Source: Mycobacterium sp. ITM-2016-00317 (GTDB taxonomy: Bacteria > Actinomycetota > Actinomycetes > Mycobacteriales > Mycobacteriaceae). Taken from it: 64,000 nt of DNA. Position numbers and translations under genes: made by a program. Below, one piece after another: positions 27,098 to 40,522 of the stretch. Position 1 is the first letter of the stretch. Every line of letters begins with the position of its first letter. Under the pieces are notes generated by a model that did not search any database, was not told the DNA's origin, and worked only from the letters and a program-made list of their open reading frames with translations. The stretch spans positions 2,232,001 through 2,296,000 of the forward strand of contig NZ_CP134399.1 of assembly GCF_002968295.1 (NCBI RefSeq), written 5' to 3'.

Positions 27098-28003
27098 TCC
27101 GACGGCCGTAGCCCGTCGGCGACCGCACGCAGCGCGGTCACGACGGCCCGCACCTCCTCACTCGGCGCGGTGGGCGTCAGTGCCACCGACGCGCGACCCG
27201 GCCAGGCCGGGTCGTCGACGCCGACCGTGGTGACGCCCGCGGGCACCGACAGCGCCGCCAGTTCCGGCATCACGCAGATGCCCAATCCCGCGGCCACCAG
27301 CCCGAGCCGGGCCAGGCCACCCGACCACGCGATAGCGGATGTTCGGCTCCGCCAGCGTCGGCCATGCGGTGAACTGCGGGTGGCCGGCAGATCCCGCCCC
27401 GGCGATCCACTGCTCACCGGCGAGTTCGTGCACCGCGACCCGGCCGAGCCCCGCCAAGCGGTGGTCGCTCGGCACCGCGACGCACATGTCACCGGCATAG
27501 ATCCGGTGCTGGATCAGGCCGTCGAGGTCGTAGTCGGGGAGTCCGGGGCCCGTCGCGATCACCGCGACATCGAGGCGACCGGCCCGCAGATCGCGCACCA
27601 GAGTCCGCGAGGGTCCCTCGGTCAGCGCGATCGCCAGTGCCGGGTAGTCGATCGCCAGGCGGGCCGCGGTGCGGGGCACGAGTACCGACATGGCCGCCGG
27701 GAAGGCGCCCACCGCCACCCGTCCGGCCAGCCGTTCACCGAGGCTGTCCACGTCGTGGCGCAGCGCAGCCGTCGCGCCGAGGATGCGGGCCGCGTGCTCG
27801 ACCACCACGGCACCGGCCGGCGTGACGCTCACCCCGCGTACAGCGCGGGCGAACAACCGGTAGCCGACGGCCGCCTCCATCGCCGCAACCTGCCGCGAGA
27901 CCGCAGGCTGCGAGTACCCCAGCGACCGCGCCGCGGCGGTGAACGAGCCCAGCAGCGCGACCTCGCGACACACCCGAAGGCCTTCCAGCGACAGCTCAGC
28001 CAT
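27094..28003 (-). CDS. LysR-family regulator (frameshifted in this sequence)
   Basis: An N-terminal winged helix (residues ~4-65, FTAAARSLGYSQPAVSRQVAAMEAAVG) is followed by a LysR substrate-binding domain. The frame breaks at about 27322-27336 after PNIRYR; the C-terminal part (GLVAAGLGICVMPELAAL and SEEVRAVVTALRA) reads in another frame. The change equals +1 or -2 nt. The rejoined product is about 302-305 residues, normal for the family. The start lies 6 nt after a minus-strand TACGAT box. It is divergent from an SDR gene, the usual LysR-target layout, so it probably regulates that gene. Confidence 0.7.
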
Positions 28004-28009
28004 TCGCTG

Positions 28010-28015
28010 ATCGTA
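28010..28015 (-). promoter_or_regulatory. -10 box (TACGAT) of the LysR gene
   Basis: Minus-strand hexamer 6 nt before ATG 28003, leaderless arrangement. Confidence 0.45.
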
Positions 28016-28108
28016 TGGCTACACGCCGTGATCGTCATGGCGCGTATGGACTGACGTGGGTCCCGATCCCGGTTGACCGAGGGGTAGGACAACCCCGAAA
28101 GGACCCTC

Positions 28109-28948
28109 GTGACCAAGACCTGGTTCGTCACCGGCACCTCCCGCGGCATGGGCCGCGAACTCGTCGAGCAGCTGCTGGCCCGCGGCGATCGTGTCGCCGC
28201 GACATTGCGCCGTCCCGCACAGCTCGACGATCTCGCCGCGCAGCACGGCGACCGGTTGTGGCGCCGCGCGCTCGACGTCACCGACGCCGACGACGTCCGC
28301 GCCGCGATGGACGAGGCGTTCGCCGCCCACGACCGCATCGACGTCGTGGTGTCGAACGCGGGGTACGGGATCTTCGGCGCGGCCGAGGATCTCACCGACA
28401 CGCAGATCGACGAGGTCATCGCCACCAACCTCACCGGATCCATCCAGCTGGCCCGCGCGGCGCTGCCGCACCTGAGGGCCCAGGGCGGCGGACTGCTCAT
28501 GCAGATGTCGAGCATGGGCGGGTACATGACGTTCCCGGCCTTCTCGCTCTACCACGCCACCAAGTGGGGCATCGAGGGCTTCTACGACGCGATGGCCGCC
28601 GAGGTGGAGCCGTTCGGCATTCGCACCACGCTCGTCGCCCCCGGCATCGTGCGCACGGGCTTCTTCGACGCCGCGACCCGCGTCCCGTTCAGCGCGCCCT
28701 ACCGCGGCGGGCCCGCCGACGGCACGCCCACCACCGCCGACGAGATGGCCGTCGACCCCGTCCGGGTGGTCGCCGCCATGATCCGGGCCGCCGACGCCGA
28801 CGTCCCGCCGCGGCGGCTGGTGCTCGGCACCGACGCGTACACGCTGATCACCGACGCGCTCACCGGGCGGCTGGCCGAGGTCGCCGGCCAGCGTGACAAC
28901 GCGGCCACCGCCGACTTCGCGGCGCCGCCACAGGCGCGCGAGTGCTGA
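28109..28948 (+). CDS. Short-chain dehydrogenase/reductase
   Basis: A 279-residue SDR with TGTSRGMG cofactor loop (8-15), NAG at 83-85, catalytic S134/S135 region, Y148 and K152. The basic R34/R35 after strand two suggests NADP(H). It resembles the atypical SDR subgroup that starts with KTWFVTGTSRG, whose substrates are mostly unassigned. GTG 28109 is used, with GAAAGGA upstream. Gene is divergent from the LysR regulator with a 105-bp gap, so induction by a LysR ligand is likely. Confidence 0.8.
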   Translation: MTKTWFVTGTSRGMGRELVEQLLARGDRVAATLRRPAQLDDLAAQHGDRLWRRALDVTDADDVRAAMDEAFAAHDRIDVVVSNAGYGIFGAAEDLTDTQIDEVIATNLTGSIQLARAALPHLRAQGGGLLMQMSSMGGYMTFPAFSLYHATKWGIEGFYDAMAAEVEPFGIRTTLVAPGIVRTGFFDAATRVPFSAPYRGGPADGTPTTADEMAVDPVRVVAAMIRAADADVPPRRLVLGTDAYTLITDALTGRLAEVAGQRDNAATADFAAPPQAREC

Positions 28949-28961
28949 CCACGCCGGTCAG

Positions 28962-28967
28962 TAAGGT
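28962..28967 (+). promoter_or_regulatory. -10 box (TAAGGT) of proS
   Basis: Ends 8 nt before GTG 28976 and supports that start over the TTG at 28967. Confidence 0.45.
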
Positions 28968-28975
28968 TGTCAGCT

Positions 28976-30731
28976 GTGATCACCCGCATGTCCGAGCTTT
29001 TCCTGCGCACTTTGCGCGACGATCCGGCCGACGCCGAGGTCCCGAGCCACAAGTTGCTCCTCCGGGCCGGCTACGTCCGGCCCATCGGGCCCGGGCTGTA
29101 CACCTGGCTGCCGCTGGGGCTCAAGGTGCTGCGCAAGATCGAGAAGATCGTCCGCGACGAGATGAACGCCATCGGGGGACAGGAGATCCTGTTCCCGGCG
29201 CTGCTGCCCCGCGGCCCGTACGAGGCCACCAACCGGTGGACCGAGTACGGCGACACGCTGTTCCGGCTCCAGGACCGTCGCGGCAACGACTACCTGCTCG
29301 GCCCCACCCACGAAGAGGTGTTCACCCTCACGGTCAAGGGCGAGTACTCGTCGTACAAGGATTTCCCGTTGCGGCTCTACCAGATCCAGAACAAGTACCG
29401 CGACGAGGCCAGGCCCCGCGCCGGGATCCTGCGGGGCCGCGAGTTCCTGATGAAGGACTCGTATTCGTTCGACATCGACGACGCAGGCCTGAAGAACGCC
29501 TACATCGCCCACCGCGAGGCGTACCAGCGGATCTTCGACCGGCTCAAGGTCAGCTACGTGGTGGTCTCGGCGGTGTCCGGAGCGATGGGCGGCAGCGCCT
29601 CCGAGGAGTTCCTCGCCGAGAGCGAGGTCGGCGAGGACACCTACGTGCGCTGCCTGCAGTCCGGCTACGCCGCCAACGTCGAGGCCGTGGTCACCCTCGC
29701 GCCCGACCCGCTGCCTGCCGACGAGATCGCGAAGCTGCCCGGCGCGACCGTCCACGACACCCCCGAGACCCCGACGATCGCGACGCTGGTCGACTGGGCC
29801 AACACCGCCGGTCTGGGCCGCACCGTCACCGCTGCCGACACGTTGAAGAACGTGCTGCTCAAGGTCCGCGAACCGGGCGGTGAATGGGAGCTGCTGGCGA
29901 TCGGCGTGCCGGGTGACCGGGAGGTCGACGACAAACGGCTCGGGGCGGCCCTGGAGCCCGCCGAGTACGCGATGCTCGACGACGCCGACTTCGCCAGGCA
30001 CCCGTTCCTGGTGAAGGGGTACATCGGCCCGAAAGCGCTGCTGGCCAACGGTGTCCGCTACCTCGTCGACCCCCGGGTGGTGGACGGCACGGCGTGGATC
30101 ACCGGCGCCGACCAGCCCGGCAGGCACTACGTCGACCTGGTCGCCGGCCGCGACTTCACCCCGGACGGCACGATCGAGGCCGCCGAGGTCCGCGAAGGAG
30201 ACCCGTCCCCGGACGCGCGGCCCGCTGGTCGCCGCCCGCGGCATCGAGATCGGTCACGTGTTCCAGCTGGGCCGCAAGTACGCCGACGCGTTCAACGCCG
30301 ACGTGCTCGGCGAGGACGGCCGGCCGGTGCGCCTGACCATGGGCAGCTACGGCATGGGGGTGTCCCGGCTGGTCGCGGTGATCGCCGAGCAGCACCACGA
30401 CGAGTTCGGGCTGCGCTGGCCGTCGAGCGTGTCACCGTTCGACGTGCACGTGGTGATCGCGAACAAGGACGCCGACGCACGCACCGGCGCCACCGAGCTC
30501 GCCGCCGAACTCGACCGCCTCGGTGTGGACGTGCTGCTCGACGACCGGACGGCCTCGCCCGGCGTGAAGTTCAAGGACGCCGAACTGCTCGGCGTGCCGT
30601 GGACCGTCGTGGTCGGCCGCGGCTGGGCCGACGGAGTGGTCGAGCTGCGCGACCGGTTCACCGGGGACAAGCGCGAGATCCCGGCCGCCGAGGCGGCCGC
30701 ACAGATCACCGCCGCGCTGACCGGGGGATGA
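28976..30731 (+). CDS. proS: Prolyl-tRNA synthetase (frameshifted in this sequence)
   Basis: Class II aminoacyl-tRNA synthetase charging tRNA-Pro, of the bacterial type with an inserted editing domain. The first part carries motif 2 ([21 protein letters not shown]) and the editing insertion. At about 30208-30222, in GACGCGCGG after GDPSPD, the frame changes. The rest ([23 protein letters not shown] motif 3 and the anticodon-binding domain) reads in the new frame. The change equals +1 or -2 nt; restoring two bases gives GDPSPDG-RG like other mycobacterial ProS and a total of ~585 residues. No second proS is visible, so the indel is almost certainly an error. Counterpart of Rv2845c. Confidence 0.85.
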
Positions 30732-30737
30732 CCGGGT

Positions 30738-31208
30738 CTACTCGGCTCCGCCGGGGAACGCCACGGTGACCGACGGGTCGCCGCGCAGTACACGCCACCG
30801 CGCTGCGGTGAGCGCGCACTCGGTCAGCGCGGTCACACCCAGCGCCCGCACCGACGGGTCGACGGACTGCTCGACGACCGCACGCCACGCGACCGCTGCA
30901 TCCTCTTCCATCGTGATCGCGAGGTTGACCGCGTCGGTCGGGGTGTCCACCTCAGACGGCATCCGGTAGCCGGCCGCGGGCAGCGGGCTGTCGACGCCAC
31001 GTTCGGTCAGCAGCGCGATCGCCGCCTCCCGGCGGGCCCGGTGCTCGGCCATCGCGTCGGACACCAGATAGTTCACGTCGGGCGTGGAGTGCGCCGACAC
31101 CAGCCCGTACCCGTAGATCGTGGCGTGCTCGGTGGCGACGGCGTCGAACAGCGCGCCGTCGGTCGGATCCTCGGGCCGCGACTGCGCCATCGGCGCCGGC
31201 GAGGTCAT
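30738..31208 (-). CDS. DUF4439 ferritin-like protein
   Basis: A 156-residue, mostly helical cytosolic protein of the DUF4439 family. It has the repeated acidic/histidine helices [11 protein letters not shown] and [18 protein letters not shown] expected of a ferritin-like four-helix bundle. Whether it binds metal is unknown. The start overlaps the stop of the upstream lipoprotein gene by 4 bp, so the two are translated together. Counterpart of Rv2844. Confidence 0.75.
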   Translation of the reverse strand: MTSPAPMAQSRPEDPTDGALFDAVATEHATIYGYGLVSAHSTPDVNYLVSDAMAEHRARREAAIALLTERGVDSPLPAAGYRMPSEVDTPTDAVNLAITMEEDAAVAWRAVVEQSVDPSVRALGVTALTECALTAARWRVLRGDPSVTVAFPGGAE

Positions 31209-31738
31209 CGCCCACCCCCGGCACCGGCCAGCGCCACGGTGTAGGCGCAGGCGCAGGACGCGGCGATCGACGCGAGCAGCCCGGCGCGGTACCCGGTCAG
31301 CGCACCCGCGGCTTGGGTGGCGCTGTCGGCGGAGGCCCGCAGAGCGCCGATCACGTCGTCGACGGTAGGTGCAGGCACCGACGCCGCCGAGGACGGCGTC
31401 GTGGAGGTCGCACCGGCGCTCGGCGCGGCCTGCCCGGTCAGTCGCACGATCTCGTCGGACAGCGCCTCGGCGTGCGCGGACCGCTGCGCGGCGACGTCGG
31501 CCAGTACATCGGCGAGCCGTCCGCGGGACGTCGAGGCCAGTTCGGCGGCCAGCTTGCTGTCGGCGCGGGCGCGGTCCAGCGCGGTGGTGAGGTCGTCGAG
31601 ATCGGGCGGCGGAGGTGCGGCGCCGCACGCGGCGGCACCGGCACCGAGGGCGGCGAGTGCGACCGCGCCGACAAGCACACGTCGACGGCTGACGGTCGGC
31701 GGGGGGCTCGGCACGCCCACATCCTGCCACCCGCGCAT
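31205..31738 (-). CDS. Putative Tat-type lipoprotein
   Basis: A ~177-residue exported protein. Its N-terminal region has a triple arginine (SRRRVLVG), a hydrophobic core and a GAAACG lipobox-like end, suggesting export by Tat and lipid attachment. The mature part is helical and alanine-rich with two repeated [22 protein letters not shown] segments, resembling a second ferritin-like (DUF4439) bundle. Start is uncertain: GTG 31720 or 31714, following a CAGGAT element, would also keep the whole signal. Positional counterpart of Rv2843; function unknown. Confidence 0.65.
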   Translation of the reverse strand: MRGWQDVGVPSPPPTVSRRRVLVGAVALAALGAGAAACGAAPPPPDLDDLTTALDRARADSKLAAELASTSRGRLADVLADVAAQRSAHAEALSDEIVRLTGQAAPSAGATSTTPSSAASVPAPTVDDVIGALRASADSATQAAGALTGYRAGLLASIAASCACAYTVALAGAGGGR

Positions 31739-31875
31739 CGCCGCGATGCGCCGCCGCCCCGGCGGGGGGCTTTCGGTCGTTCGGCGCCCCCGCGCTGGCG
31801 TATCGTGGGATGTCGGATTCGCCGGAGCCCTTCCGGCGGATCCGTGTCCGGACAACTCAAGACGAGGAGCTCGCC

Positions 31876-32400
31876 GTGGCGGAGCGGTCTGCGGGATTAC
31901 CGTCGCAACGACAGGTGGTCGAACTGCTCGACGGCGAATTCGCGCGCGCCGGATACGACATCGAGGACGTCGTGATCGACACTGCCGCACGGCCCCCGCG
32001 CATCACCGTCGTGGCCGACGGGGACCACGGTCTGGACCTCGACACGGTCGCCGAACTGTCCCGCGCCGCGTCGGAGCGGCTCGACGAACTCGACACCGTG
32101 CCGTACGTGCTCGAGGTGACCTCGCCGGGCGTGGACCGCCCGCTGACCACCGAGAAGCACTACCGCAGGGCGCACGGCCGGCTCGCCGCGATCACCCTCG
32201 ACGACGGGGCGAAGCTCACCGCCCGCATCGGCCCGGTCGCCGACGGCGCCGTCAGCGTGGTCGTGCGGGAGGGGCGCAACACCCTGACGGTCCGTGACAT
32301 CGCGATCGATAAGATCGCCGAAGCTGTTGTCCAGGTGGAGTTTTCGCCGCCGAACCCCCGTGAACTGGAACTGGCCGGCGTCGCCGGAGAGGAAGCCTGA
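31876..32400 (+). CDS. rimP: Ribosome maturation factor RimP
   Basis: A 174-residue protein assisting 30S subunit assembly. It has the N-terminal RimP domain ([43 protein letters not shown]) and a C-terminal SH3-like barrel ending [12 protein letters not shown] 31876 is chosen because a GAGGAG site sits 6 nt upstream and the conserved GLPSQRQ begins just after; an open frame extends further up. It heads the translation-factor operon, 2 bp before nusA. Confidence 0.88.
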   Translation: MAERSAGLPSQRQVVELLDGEFARAGYDIEDVVIDTAARPPRITVVADGDHGLDLDTVAELSRAASERLDELDTVPYVLEVTSPGVDRPLTTEKHYRRAHGRLAAITLDDGAKLTARIGPVADGAVSVVVREGRNTLTVRDIAIDKIAEAVVQVEFSPPNPRELELAGVAGEEA

Positions 32401-32402
32401 GC

Positions 32403-33452
32403 ATGAACATCGACATGGCGGCCCTGCATGCCATCGAAGCCGACAAGGGAATCACCGTCGACGTGGTGGTCGACACCATCAAGAGCGCGCTGTTGACGGC
32501 CTACCGGCACACCGACGGCCACGAGCCCGACGCCCGGATCGACATCGACCGCAAGACCGGCGTGGTCAAGGTGATGGCGCGGCAGACCGACGAAGACGGC
32601 AACGTGCTGCACGAATGGGACGACACCCCTGAGGGTTTCGGCCGGATCGCGGCGACCACCGCACGCCAGGTGATCTTGCAGCGGCTGCGCGACGCCGAGA
32701 ACGAGAAGAACTACGGCGAGTTCGCCGCGCGTGAAGGCGACATCGTCGCCGGGGTGATCCAGCGCGACGCCCGGGCCAACGCCCGCGGGCTGGTGGTGGT
32801 CCGGATCGGCAGCGAGACCAAGGGCTCCGAAGGCGTGATCCCGGCCGCCGAACAGGTGCCGGGGGAGAGTTACGAGCACGGCGACCGGCTTCGGTGCTAC
32901 GTCGTCGGCGTGACGCGTGGGGCCAGAGAGCCACTGATCACGCTGTCGCGGACGCACCCGAACCTGGTGCGCAAACTGTTCTCGCTGGAAGTGCCCGAGA
33001 TCGCCGACGGTTCGGTGGAGATCGTCGCGGTGGCCCGCGAGGCCGGGCACCGATCCAAGATCGCCGTCGCGTCCAGGGCCCCCGGGCTCAACGCCAAGGG
33101 TGCCTGCATCGGGCCCATGGGGCAACGCGTGCGCAACGTGATGAGCGAACTGTCCGGCGAGAAGATCGACATCATCGACTACGACGAGGATCCGGCACGC
33201 TTCGTCGCCAACGCACTCTCGCCCGCGAAGGTGATGTCGGTGACGGTGATCGACGAGGCCGCGCGCGCGGCGCGGGTCATCGTGCCGGACTTCCAGCTGT
33301 CGCTGGCGATCGGCAAGGAAGGGCAGAACGCGCGGCTGGCGGCCCGGCTGACCGGCTGGCGCATCGACATCCGTAGCGACGACGCGGCCGCCGACGAGCA
33401 GAGCGGGCCGCCCGCGCACGCGCCGCGCCGGGACGGCGCGGGCGAGCACTGA
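32403..33452 (+). CDS. nusA: Transcription termination/antitermination protein NusA
   Basis: A 349-residue NusA without the C-terminal acidic repeats of proteobacteria, the usual actinobacterial length. Order: N-terminal RNA-polymerase-binding domain (~1-125), S1 domain (~130-200, [17 protein letters not shown]), then two KH domains with [21 protein letters not shown] and [17 protein letters not shown]. It modulates pausing, termination and rRNA antitermination. The position between rimP and ylxR is conserved. Confidence 0.95.
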   Translation: MNIDMAALHAIEADKGITVDVVVDTIKSALLTAYRHTDGHEPDARIDIDRKTGVVKVMARQTDEDGNVLHEWDDTPEGFGRIAATTARQVILQRLRDAENEKNYGEFAAREGDIVAGVIQRDARANARGLVVVRIGSETKGSEGVIPAAEQVPGESYEHGDRLRCYVVGVTRGAREPLITLSRTHPNLVRKLFSLEVPEIADGSVEIVAVAREAGHRSKIAVASRAPGLNAKGACIGPMGQRVRNVMSELSGEKIDIIDYDEDPARFVANALSPAKVMSVTVIDEAARAARVIVPDFQLSLAIGKEGQNARLAARLTGWRIDIRSDDAAADEQSGPPAHAPRRDGAGEH

Positions 33453-33532
33453 GTCGACAAGCACTGAATCGACATTCGCTCGAATTGCACACCGGCTTTC
33501 TTTCCAGAGGCGTGATGACGGTAGACTCAGCT

Positions 33533-33871
33533 GTGATCCAGCGCGAGACATCGGCTCGGATGCAGAAAAACACCGCCACACCTTCGGGCGCACCGGTGCG
33601 GACCTGCATCGGATGCCGGAAACGAGAGCTGGCTGTCGATTTGCTCCGGGTTGTCGCTGTCGAAACCGGGAATGGCGAGCACGCCGTGACCGTTGACGCA
33701 GCAAGACGGCTTCCTGGGCGGGGCGCTTGGTTGCACCCCGATCCGGGATGCCTGCAAGCCGCAGTTCGGCGGCGGGCCTTCGGCCGAGCGTTACGGATCA
33801 CCGGTTCACCGGACATCACCGCGTTGTCGCACGCGTTCCCAACCGGGAACGTGGCGGCTGACTCGGGCTAG
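33533..33871 (+). CDS. ylxR: YlxR/RnpM-family RNA-binding protein
   Basis: A 112-residue DUF448 protein, with the signature RTCIGCRKRE near residue 24 and GRGAWLHPDPGCLQAAVRRRAF. Family members bind RNA and have been tied to RNase P and to nucleoid or translation-related regulation. GTG 33533 (VIQRE) is preferred because homologues begin there and a TAGACT box ends 5 nt before it; ATG 33515 with AGAGG is an alternative. Lies between nusA and infB as in most bacteria. Confidence 0.8.
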   Translation: MIQRETSARMQKNTATPSGAPVRTCIGCRKRELAVDLLRVVAVETGNGEHAVTVDAARRLPGRGAWLHPDPGCLQAAVRRRAFGRALRITGSPDITALSHAFPTGNVAADSG

Positions 33872-33984
33872 AGAACAGGTAAGCGAAGAACATGAGCACA
33901 CCGTGAAGTCCCGATGACCATGTGTCATAGCTAAACCGAGGCGCGGCGCCGACCACCGCTGTCGCCTCCCAGACAGGAGATGTA

Positions 33985-36776
33985 GTGGCAGGTAAGGCCC
34001 GCGTGCACGAGTTGGCTAAGGAACTCGGTGTCACAAGTAAGCAAGTACTCGCCCGGCTCAGTGAGCAAGGCGAATTCGTCAAGTCGGCATCCTCGACGGT
34101 GGAAGCTCCCGTCGCCCGCCGGCTGCGTGAATCGTTCGGTGGAAACAAGTCCGACAAGCGGGCCGCGCCGGCAGGCACCAACGGCTCCGCAGGTGTCACG
34201 GCGAAGCCGTCCGCCCCGCGGCCCGGTCCCAAGCCCGGCCCCCCGGTAGCACAGCAGCCCGCTGCCGCACCCGCGCCGCCGACGCCCCCGGCACCGCCCG
34301 CACCGGCACAACCTCCGGCAGCGCCCCCGGCCCCCGCCGCGGCAGCCCCGCAGGCGCCCCCGGCGGCCGAAGAGACCGCCGCCCGGCCCGCCGCCCCGAC
34401 CCCGGGACCGCGTCCCGGTCCCGGTGGACCCCGGCCCGGTGCTCCCAAGCCGGCCCCGCGCACGCCGCGCGTCGGCAACAACCCCTTCTCGTCCCAGCAG
34501 CCCGTCGAGCGGCCCGCACCCAGGCCTCAGGGCCCGGCCGGCCCAGGCGGGCCCCGGCCCGGACCCGGCGCCGGTGGCCCCCGCCCCGGCGGCGGACCTC
34601 GTCCCGGCGCCACGCCGGGCAACATGCCGCCTCGTCCGCAGGGCGCACGTCCCGGCGGCGGCCCCCGTCCCGGTGGCGGTCCCCGTCCCGGCGGTGGCCC
34701 GCGTCCCGCACCCGGTGGTGTCGGCAGGCCCGGCGGCGGCGGTGGCGGCGGCGGTAACTACCGCGGCGGCGGCGCAGGTGCCGGCGGCGGAGCAGCCGCA
34801 GGCGGATTCCGTGGTCGCCCCGGTGGTGGCGGCGGTGGCCGTCCCGGCCAGCGCGGCGGTGCCGCAGGCGCCTTCGGCCGTCCCGGCGGCGCCCCGAAGC
34901 GCGGACGCAAGTCGAAGCGCGCGAAAAGGGCCGAATACGAGAACATGCAGGCCCCGGTCGTCGGTGGCGTGCGGCTTCCGCACGGCAACGGCGAGACCAT
35001 CCGGCTGGCCCGCGGCGCATCGCTGAGCGACTTCGCCGAGAAGATCAATGCCAACCCGGCTTCGCTGGTGCAGGCGCTGTTCAACCTCGGCGAGATGGTC
35101 ACCGCCACCCAGTCGGTGGGTGACGAGACCCTGGAGCTGCTCGGCAGCGAGATGAACTACGTCGTCCAGGTCGTGTCCCCGGAGGACGAGGACCGCGAGC
35201 TGCTGCAGTCCTTCGACCTCACCTACGGCGAGGACGAGGGCGGCGAGGAAGACCTCGAGTTCCGTCCGCCGGTGGTCACCGTCATGGGTCACGTCGACCA
35301 CGGCAAGACCCGACTGCTGGACACCATCCGCAACGCCACCGTCCGCGAGGGCGAGGCCGGCGGCATCACCCAGCACATCGGCGCCTACCAGGTCACCGTC
35401 GACCTCGACGGCACCGAGCGGCCGATCACCTTCATCGACACCCCCGGTCACGAGGCGTTCACCGCCATGCGTGCCCGCGGTGCGAAGGCCACCGACATCG
35501 CGATCCTGGTGGTCGCCGCCGACGACGGCGTGATGCCGCAGACGGTGGAGGCCATCAACCACGCGCAGGCCGCCGACGTGCCGATCGTGGTCGCAGTCAA
35601 CAAGATCGACAAGGAAGGCGCGGACCCCCAGCGGATCCGGGCGCAGCTGACCGAATACGGACTGGTGGCCGAGGAGTACGGCGGCGACACCATGTTCGTC
35701 GACATCTCCGCCAAGCAGGGCACCAACATCGAGGCTCTGCTGGAGGCTGTCATCCTGACCGCCGACGCGTCGCTGGACCTGCGGGCCAACCCCGACATGG
35801 AGGCCCAGGGTGTCGCGATCGAGGCCCACCTGGACCGCGGCCGCGGGCCGGTGGCGACCGTGCTCATCCAGCGCGGCACGCTGCGGGTCGGCGACTCGGT
35901 GGTCGCAGGCGATGCCTACGGCCGCGTGCGCCGCATGGTCGACGAGCACGGCGAGGACGTCACCGAGGCGCTCCCGTCGCGTCCGGTGCAGGTCATCGGC
36001 TTCACGTCGGTGCCTGGCGCAGGTGACAACTTCCTGGTCGTCGACGAGGACCGCATCGCCCGCCAGATCGCCGACCGGCGCAGTGCGCGCAAGCGCAACG
36101 CGCTGGCCGCCCGCACCCGCAAGCGGATCAGCCTGGAGGACCTGGATTCGGCGCTGAAGGAAACCAGCCAGCTGAACCTGATCCTCAAGGGCGACAACTC
36201 CGGCACCGTCGAGGCGCTGGAGGAAGCCCTGCTGGGCATCCAGATCGACGACGAGGTCGAGCTGCGCGTCATCGACCGCGGTGTCGGTGGCGTCACCGAG
36301 ACCAACGTCAACCTCGCGTCGGCGTCGGATGCGATCATCATCGGCTTCAACGTCCGTGCCGAGGGCAAGGCGACCGAGCTGGCCAACCGCGAAGGTGTGG
36401 AGATCCGGTACTACTCGGTGATCTACCAGGCCATCGACGAGATCGAGAGCGCGCTCAAGGGCATGCTCAAGCCGATCTACGAGGAGAAGGAACTCGGCCG
36501 CGCCGAGATCCGGGCGATCTTCCGGTCGTCGAAGGTCGGCAACATCGCCGGCTGCCTCGTCCAGTCCGGCATCATGCGCCGCAACGCCAAGGCGCGGCTG
36601 CTCCGCGACAACGTCGTGGTCGCCGAGAACCTCACCGTCTCGTCGCTGCGGCGTGAGAAGGAAGACGTCACCGAGGTCCGCGACGGTTATGAGTGCGGTC
36701 TGACGCTGACCTACAACGACATCAAGGAAGGCGACGTCATCGAGACCTACGAGCTCGTCGAGAAGGCGAGGACGTA

Positions 36777-36777
<1 letters not shown>
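33985..36777 (+). CDS. infB: Translation initiation factor IF-2
   Basis: A 930-residue GTPase that positions initiator tRNA on the 30S subunit. Residues 1-50 form the IF2-N domain. Residues ~65-310 are a very long Pro/Ala then Gly/Arg/Pro low-complexity linker with repeated RPGGGP units. The G domain has GHVDHGKT at 435-442, DTPGH from D485 and NKID at 539-542. Domains II-IV follow with [20 protein letters not shown] 33985 has AGGAGA just upstream. The last base overlaps the next start (TAGTG). Confidence 0.95.
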
Positions 36778-39592
<2,815 letters not shown>

Positions 39593-39622
39593 CGCCCTGG
39601 ACTTTCAGTCCGCCGTCACGCC

Positions 39623-39684
39623 CACGAACGTGCGCGAACTTCGTCATCTGCCCGGCGTGTTGGCCGCTGACACGCACGCTCGCG
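39623..39684. repeat. REP-like palindromic element, copy 2
   Basis: Aligns with 22730-22791: CACGAACGTGCGCG at the left, GCGTGTTGGCCGCTGACACGCACGCTCGCG at the right (written here in two parts, 39655-39669 and 39670-39684). It sits between the convergent dinF and echA genes and may end both transcripts. The left arm has diverged at two positions relative to copy 1. Confidence 0.6.
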
Positions 39685-39703
39685 GCTGGGGGAGGGCTGG
39701 GTT

Positions 39704-40477
39704 CTACTGTCGGACCTGCGTCCGGCCGCGGTCGATCACTTCGCTTCGGCTCGCCGCGATGTCGTCACCGGAGGTGCTGCTCATCCAGTCCCGCGCCGCG
39801 GCCGCTTCCTGCCACAACGCTGCGCCGTTCTGCGTCTCGTCGATCTGGTGGTACGACGCCAGCAGCGCGCGCACCGCCTTCTGGTTGTTGCCGACGATCG
39901 ACGCGGCGATCCGCCGCGCGGTGTCCAGCAGTTCCGCGTGCGGCACGACCTGGGTGACGAGCCCGCAGCGCAGCGCCTCCTCGGCCGACAGGTAGTCACC
40001 GGTCATGCTCATCCGGCGTGCCATCCCGACGCCGACCTTCTGCGGCAGCCGCACCGACAGGCCCCACGTCGGCAGCAGCCCGACGCGCGCGTGGGTGTCG
40101 GCGAAGCTCGCCTGCTCGGAGGCGATCAGGATGTCGCAGTACAGCGCGATCTCCAGACCACCGGTCACCGCGGCGCCGTTGATCGCACCGATCACCGGCT
40201 TGGTCATCGGCGGCCACTTCGGCGAGATGTCGGGCAGTTCGGTGGTGTCGCCGAGCTCCTTGAGGTCCAGACCCGCGCAGAACACCGGGTCGGCGCCGGT
40301 CAGGATCACCACGTCGACGTCGTCGTCGGCCTGGGCCTCCCGCAACGCGCCGAACAGTGCCTTGCGCAGCGCGGACGAGAGCGCGTTGCGCGACCGGGGC
40401 CGGTTCAGGGTCAGGGTCCGGACCCGATCCCGGGTGTCGATCAGCAGGACGTCCTCGGTGGAATTCTCGGTGCTCAT
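39704..40477 (-). CDS. Enoyl-CoA hydratase/isomerase family protein
   Basis: A 257-residue crotonase-fold protein. Oxyanion-hole residues lie in FCAGLDLKELGD and in INGAAVTGGLEIALYCDILIAS; the usual hydratase glutamate region is replaced by the THARVGLLPTWGLSVRLPQ stretch, so the precise reaction is uncertain. By context it resembles EchA16 (Rv2831). Start ATG 40477 lies 6 nt after a minus-strand TACGGT box. It converges with dinF and diverges from the DUF2277 gene. Confidence 0.82.
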   Translation of the reverse strand: MSTENSTEDVLLIDTRDRVRTLTLNRPRSRNALSSALRKALFGALREAQADDDVDVVILTGADPVFCAGLDLKELGDTTELPDISPKWPPMTKPVIGAINGAAVTGGLEIALYCDILIASEQASFADTHARVGLLPTWGLSVRLPQKVGVGMARRMSMTGDYLSAEEALRCGLVTQVVPHAELLDTARRIAASIVGNNQKAVRALLASYHQIDETQNGAALWQEAAAARDWMSSTSGDDIAASRSEVIDRGRTQVRQ

Positions 40478-40483
40478 CGGCTC

Positions 40484-40489
40484 ACCGTA
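40484..40489 (-). promoter_or_regulatory. -10 box (TACGGT) of echA
   Basis: Minus-strand hexamer 6 nt before ATG 40477. Confidence 0.5.
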
Positions 40490-40509
40490 TCGGCTGCGGC
40501 GTCCGCGCC

Positions 40510-40515
40510 TAGCGT
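40510..40515 (+). promoter_or_regulatory. -10 box (TAGCGT) of the DUF2277 gene
   Basis: Ends 7 nt before ATG 40523; divergent from the echA promoter 20 bp away. Confidence 0.5.
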
Positions 40516-40522
40516 GGATCCC

